Shown in pieces: positions 63,552 through 64,000 of a DNA stretch of 64,000 nt; position 1 is the stretch's first letter, and each line of letters starts with the position of its first letter. Source of the DNA: an uncultured Acidimicrobiales bacterium (GTDB lineage: Bacteria; Actinomycetota; Acidimicrobiia; Acidimicrobiales; CATQHL01). The position numbers were made by a program, and so were the translations under genes. Location of the stretch: assembly GCA_958295925.1 (NCBI GenBank), contig CATQHL010000001.1:216676-280675 (forward strand), written 5' to 3'. Below the pieces are notes generated by a model. That model saw nothing but the letters and a program-made list of their open reading frames with translations, was not told the origin of the DNA and did not search any database.

Positions 63552-63638
63552 ACACTGTCTTGAAGGGATTTGCGACGCTATCGCGCAACCCTCAACTGAA
63601 CGAGTACAGCAACCCTCAATGAAACGTGCAATGGCTGC

Positions 63639-64000
63639 TCAAAGCATCGAGGGTTTCGTGAACTTCGGTGCTCTTTCCCGCAGGGTCGGCCACGCCGATA
63701 TGAGGTTGTTGTAGATGAGGGCTTCCTCTGTCAACTCCTTGTCGCTGGCGATTTTGTGCATGAGATATGCCAGTTGGCGGGCGCTGTCACCGACGCTTGC
63801 TAGTTGCTTCAGGAGCTCTGCCGCCAGCGACTCCGACCGCTCCAGCCGAGCGGCGAGATGCTGGAGCGCCTCCCAGGCGACCAGCCTGGGATCGCTGGCG
63901 GGATCCCAGTTCTCGTCAAGCTCGCCTCGGTGATAAAGCCGGAACTTGCCGCCCGACGACTCCCCCACGCCAGCTCTAACCACCCCGTCGACGGCGGTGC
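63639..64000 (-). CDS. DUF1156 methylase copy 8, C-terminal fragment (continues off window)
   Basis: Only the last 114-120 residues are in the window: VRAGVGESSGGKFRLYHRGELDENWDPASDPRLVAW and the AALQHLAARLERSESLA region of the shared C-terminal domain, ending in a distinct tail (APKFTKPSML). It is on the same strand as the main array but separated from it by the helicase, CBASS and Mrr genes, so the array either continues to the right or was split by insertion of these genes. No spacer element follows it. Confidence 0.85.
   Translation of the reverse strand, partial: TAVDGVVRAGVGESSGGKFRLYHRGELDENWDPASDPRLVAWEALQHLAARLERSESLAAELLKQLASVGDSARQLAYLMHKIASDKELTEEALIYNNLISAWPTLRERAPKFTKPSML

Overview
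The window looks like a piece of a high-GC bacterial chromosome, most likely an actinobacterium (tentatively near Acidimicrobiia). The reasons are strong G+C bias, frequent GTG starts, overlapping stop/start codons and a complete menFDCB block. Taxonomy was not computed. I see no tRNA, rRNA or CRISPR array.

Region 1 (about 0-21.8 kb) is GC-rich housekeeping DNA. On the left is a minus-strand group: threonine aldolase, a DUF1015 protein and hemolysin III. Next come GTP cyclohydrolase II and a small unassigned gene, then M23 peptidase, pncB and pncA (NAD salvage), and a MerR regulator. The menaquinone genes menF-menD-menC-menB follow in near-overlapping order. A PatB-like aminotransferase is next, then a zinc module: a Fur-family (Zur-like) regulator, znuC, and divergent znuA-znuB, with a perfect 7-1-7 Fur/Zur box between znuC and znuA. 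The region ends with an AMP-dependent acyl-CoA ligase. Many of these genes carry short in-frame direct duplications.

Region 2 (about 22-64 kb) is a defence island of mixed base composition. It holds (a) a zinc-ribbon protein of unknown role; (b) a five-gene AT-richer operon of three ThsB-like TIR proteins, one two-domain TIR protein and a stand-alone SLOG-like protein, which looks like an unconventional Thoeris-type signalling system; (c) a helicase / DUF1156 adenine methylase / DUF499 ATPase locus of the Hma type (COG0553-COG1743-COG1483) whose methylase is expanded to seven tandem copies, with an eighth entering at the right edge; (d) a XRE-ImmA regulator with a nested dyad operator and a lone antitoxin-like gene inside the array; (e) two paralogous small membrane proteins; (f) a CBASS-like operon (TIR-SAVED effector, CD-NTase, separate E2 and E1 proteins, no JAB protease seen); (g) an Mrr-type nuclease.

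The most striking feature is the methylase array. Four copies carry long G tracts inside the coding strand. Copies 2 and 7 have them in the SAM-binding glycine loop (13 and 11 G, in frame). Copies 5 and 6 have them at matching central positions (14 and 15 G, out of frame; 13 or 16 would restore both). Copies 3 and 4 have a changed catalytic motif (DLPY instead of DPPY). A conserved spacer element follows five of the copies. As sequenced, only copies 1, 2 and 7 are both full length and canonical. I infer a phase-variable, recombination-prone methylase repertoire that serves one shared ATPase and one helicase.
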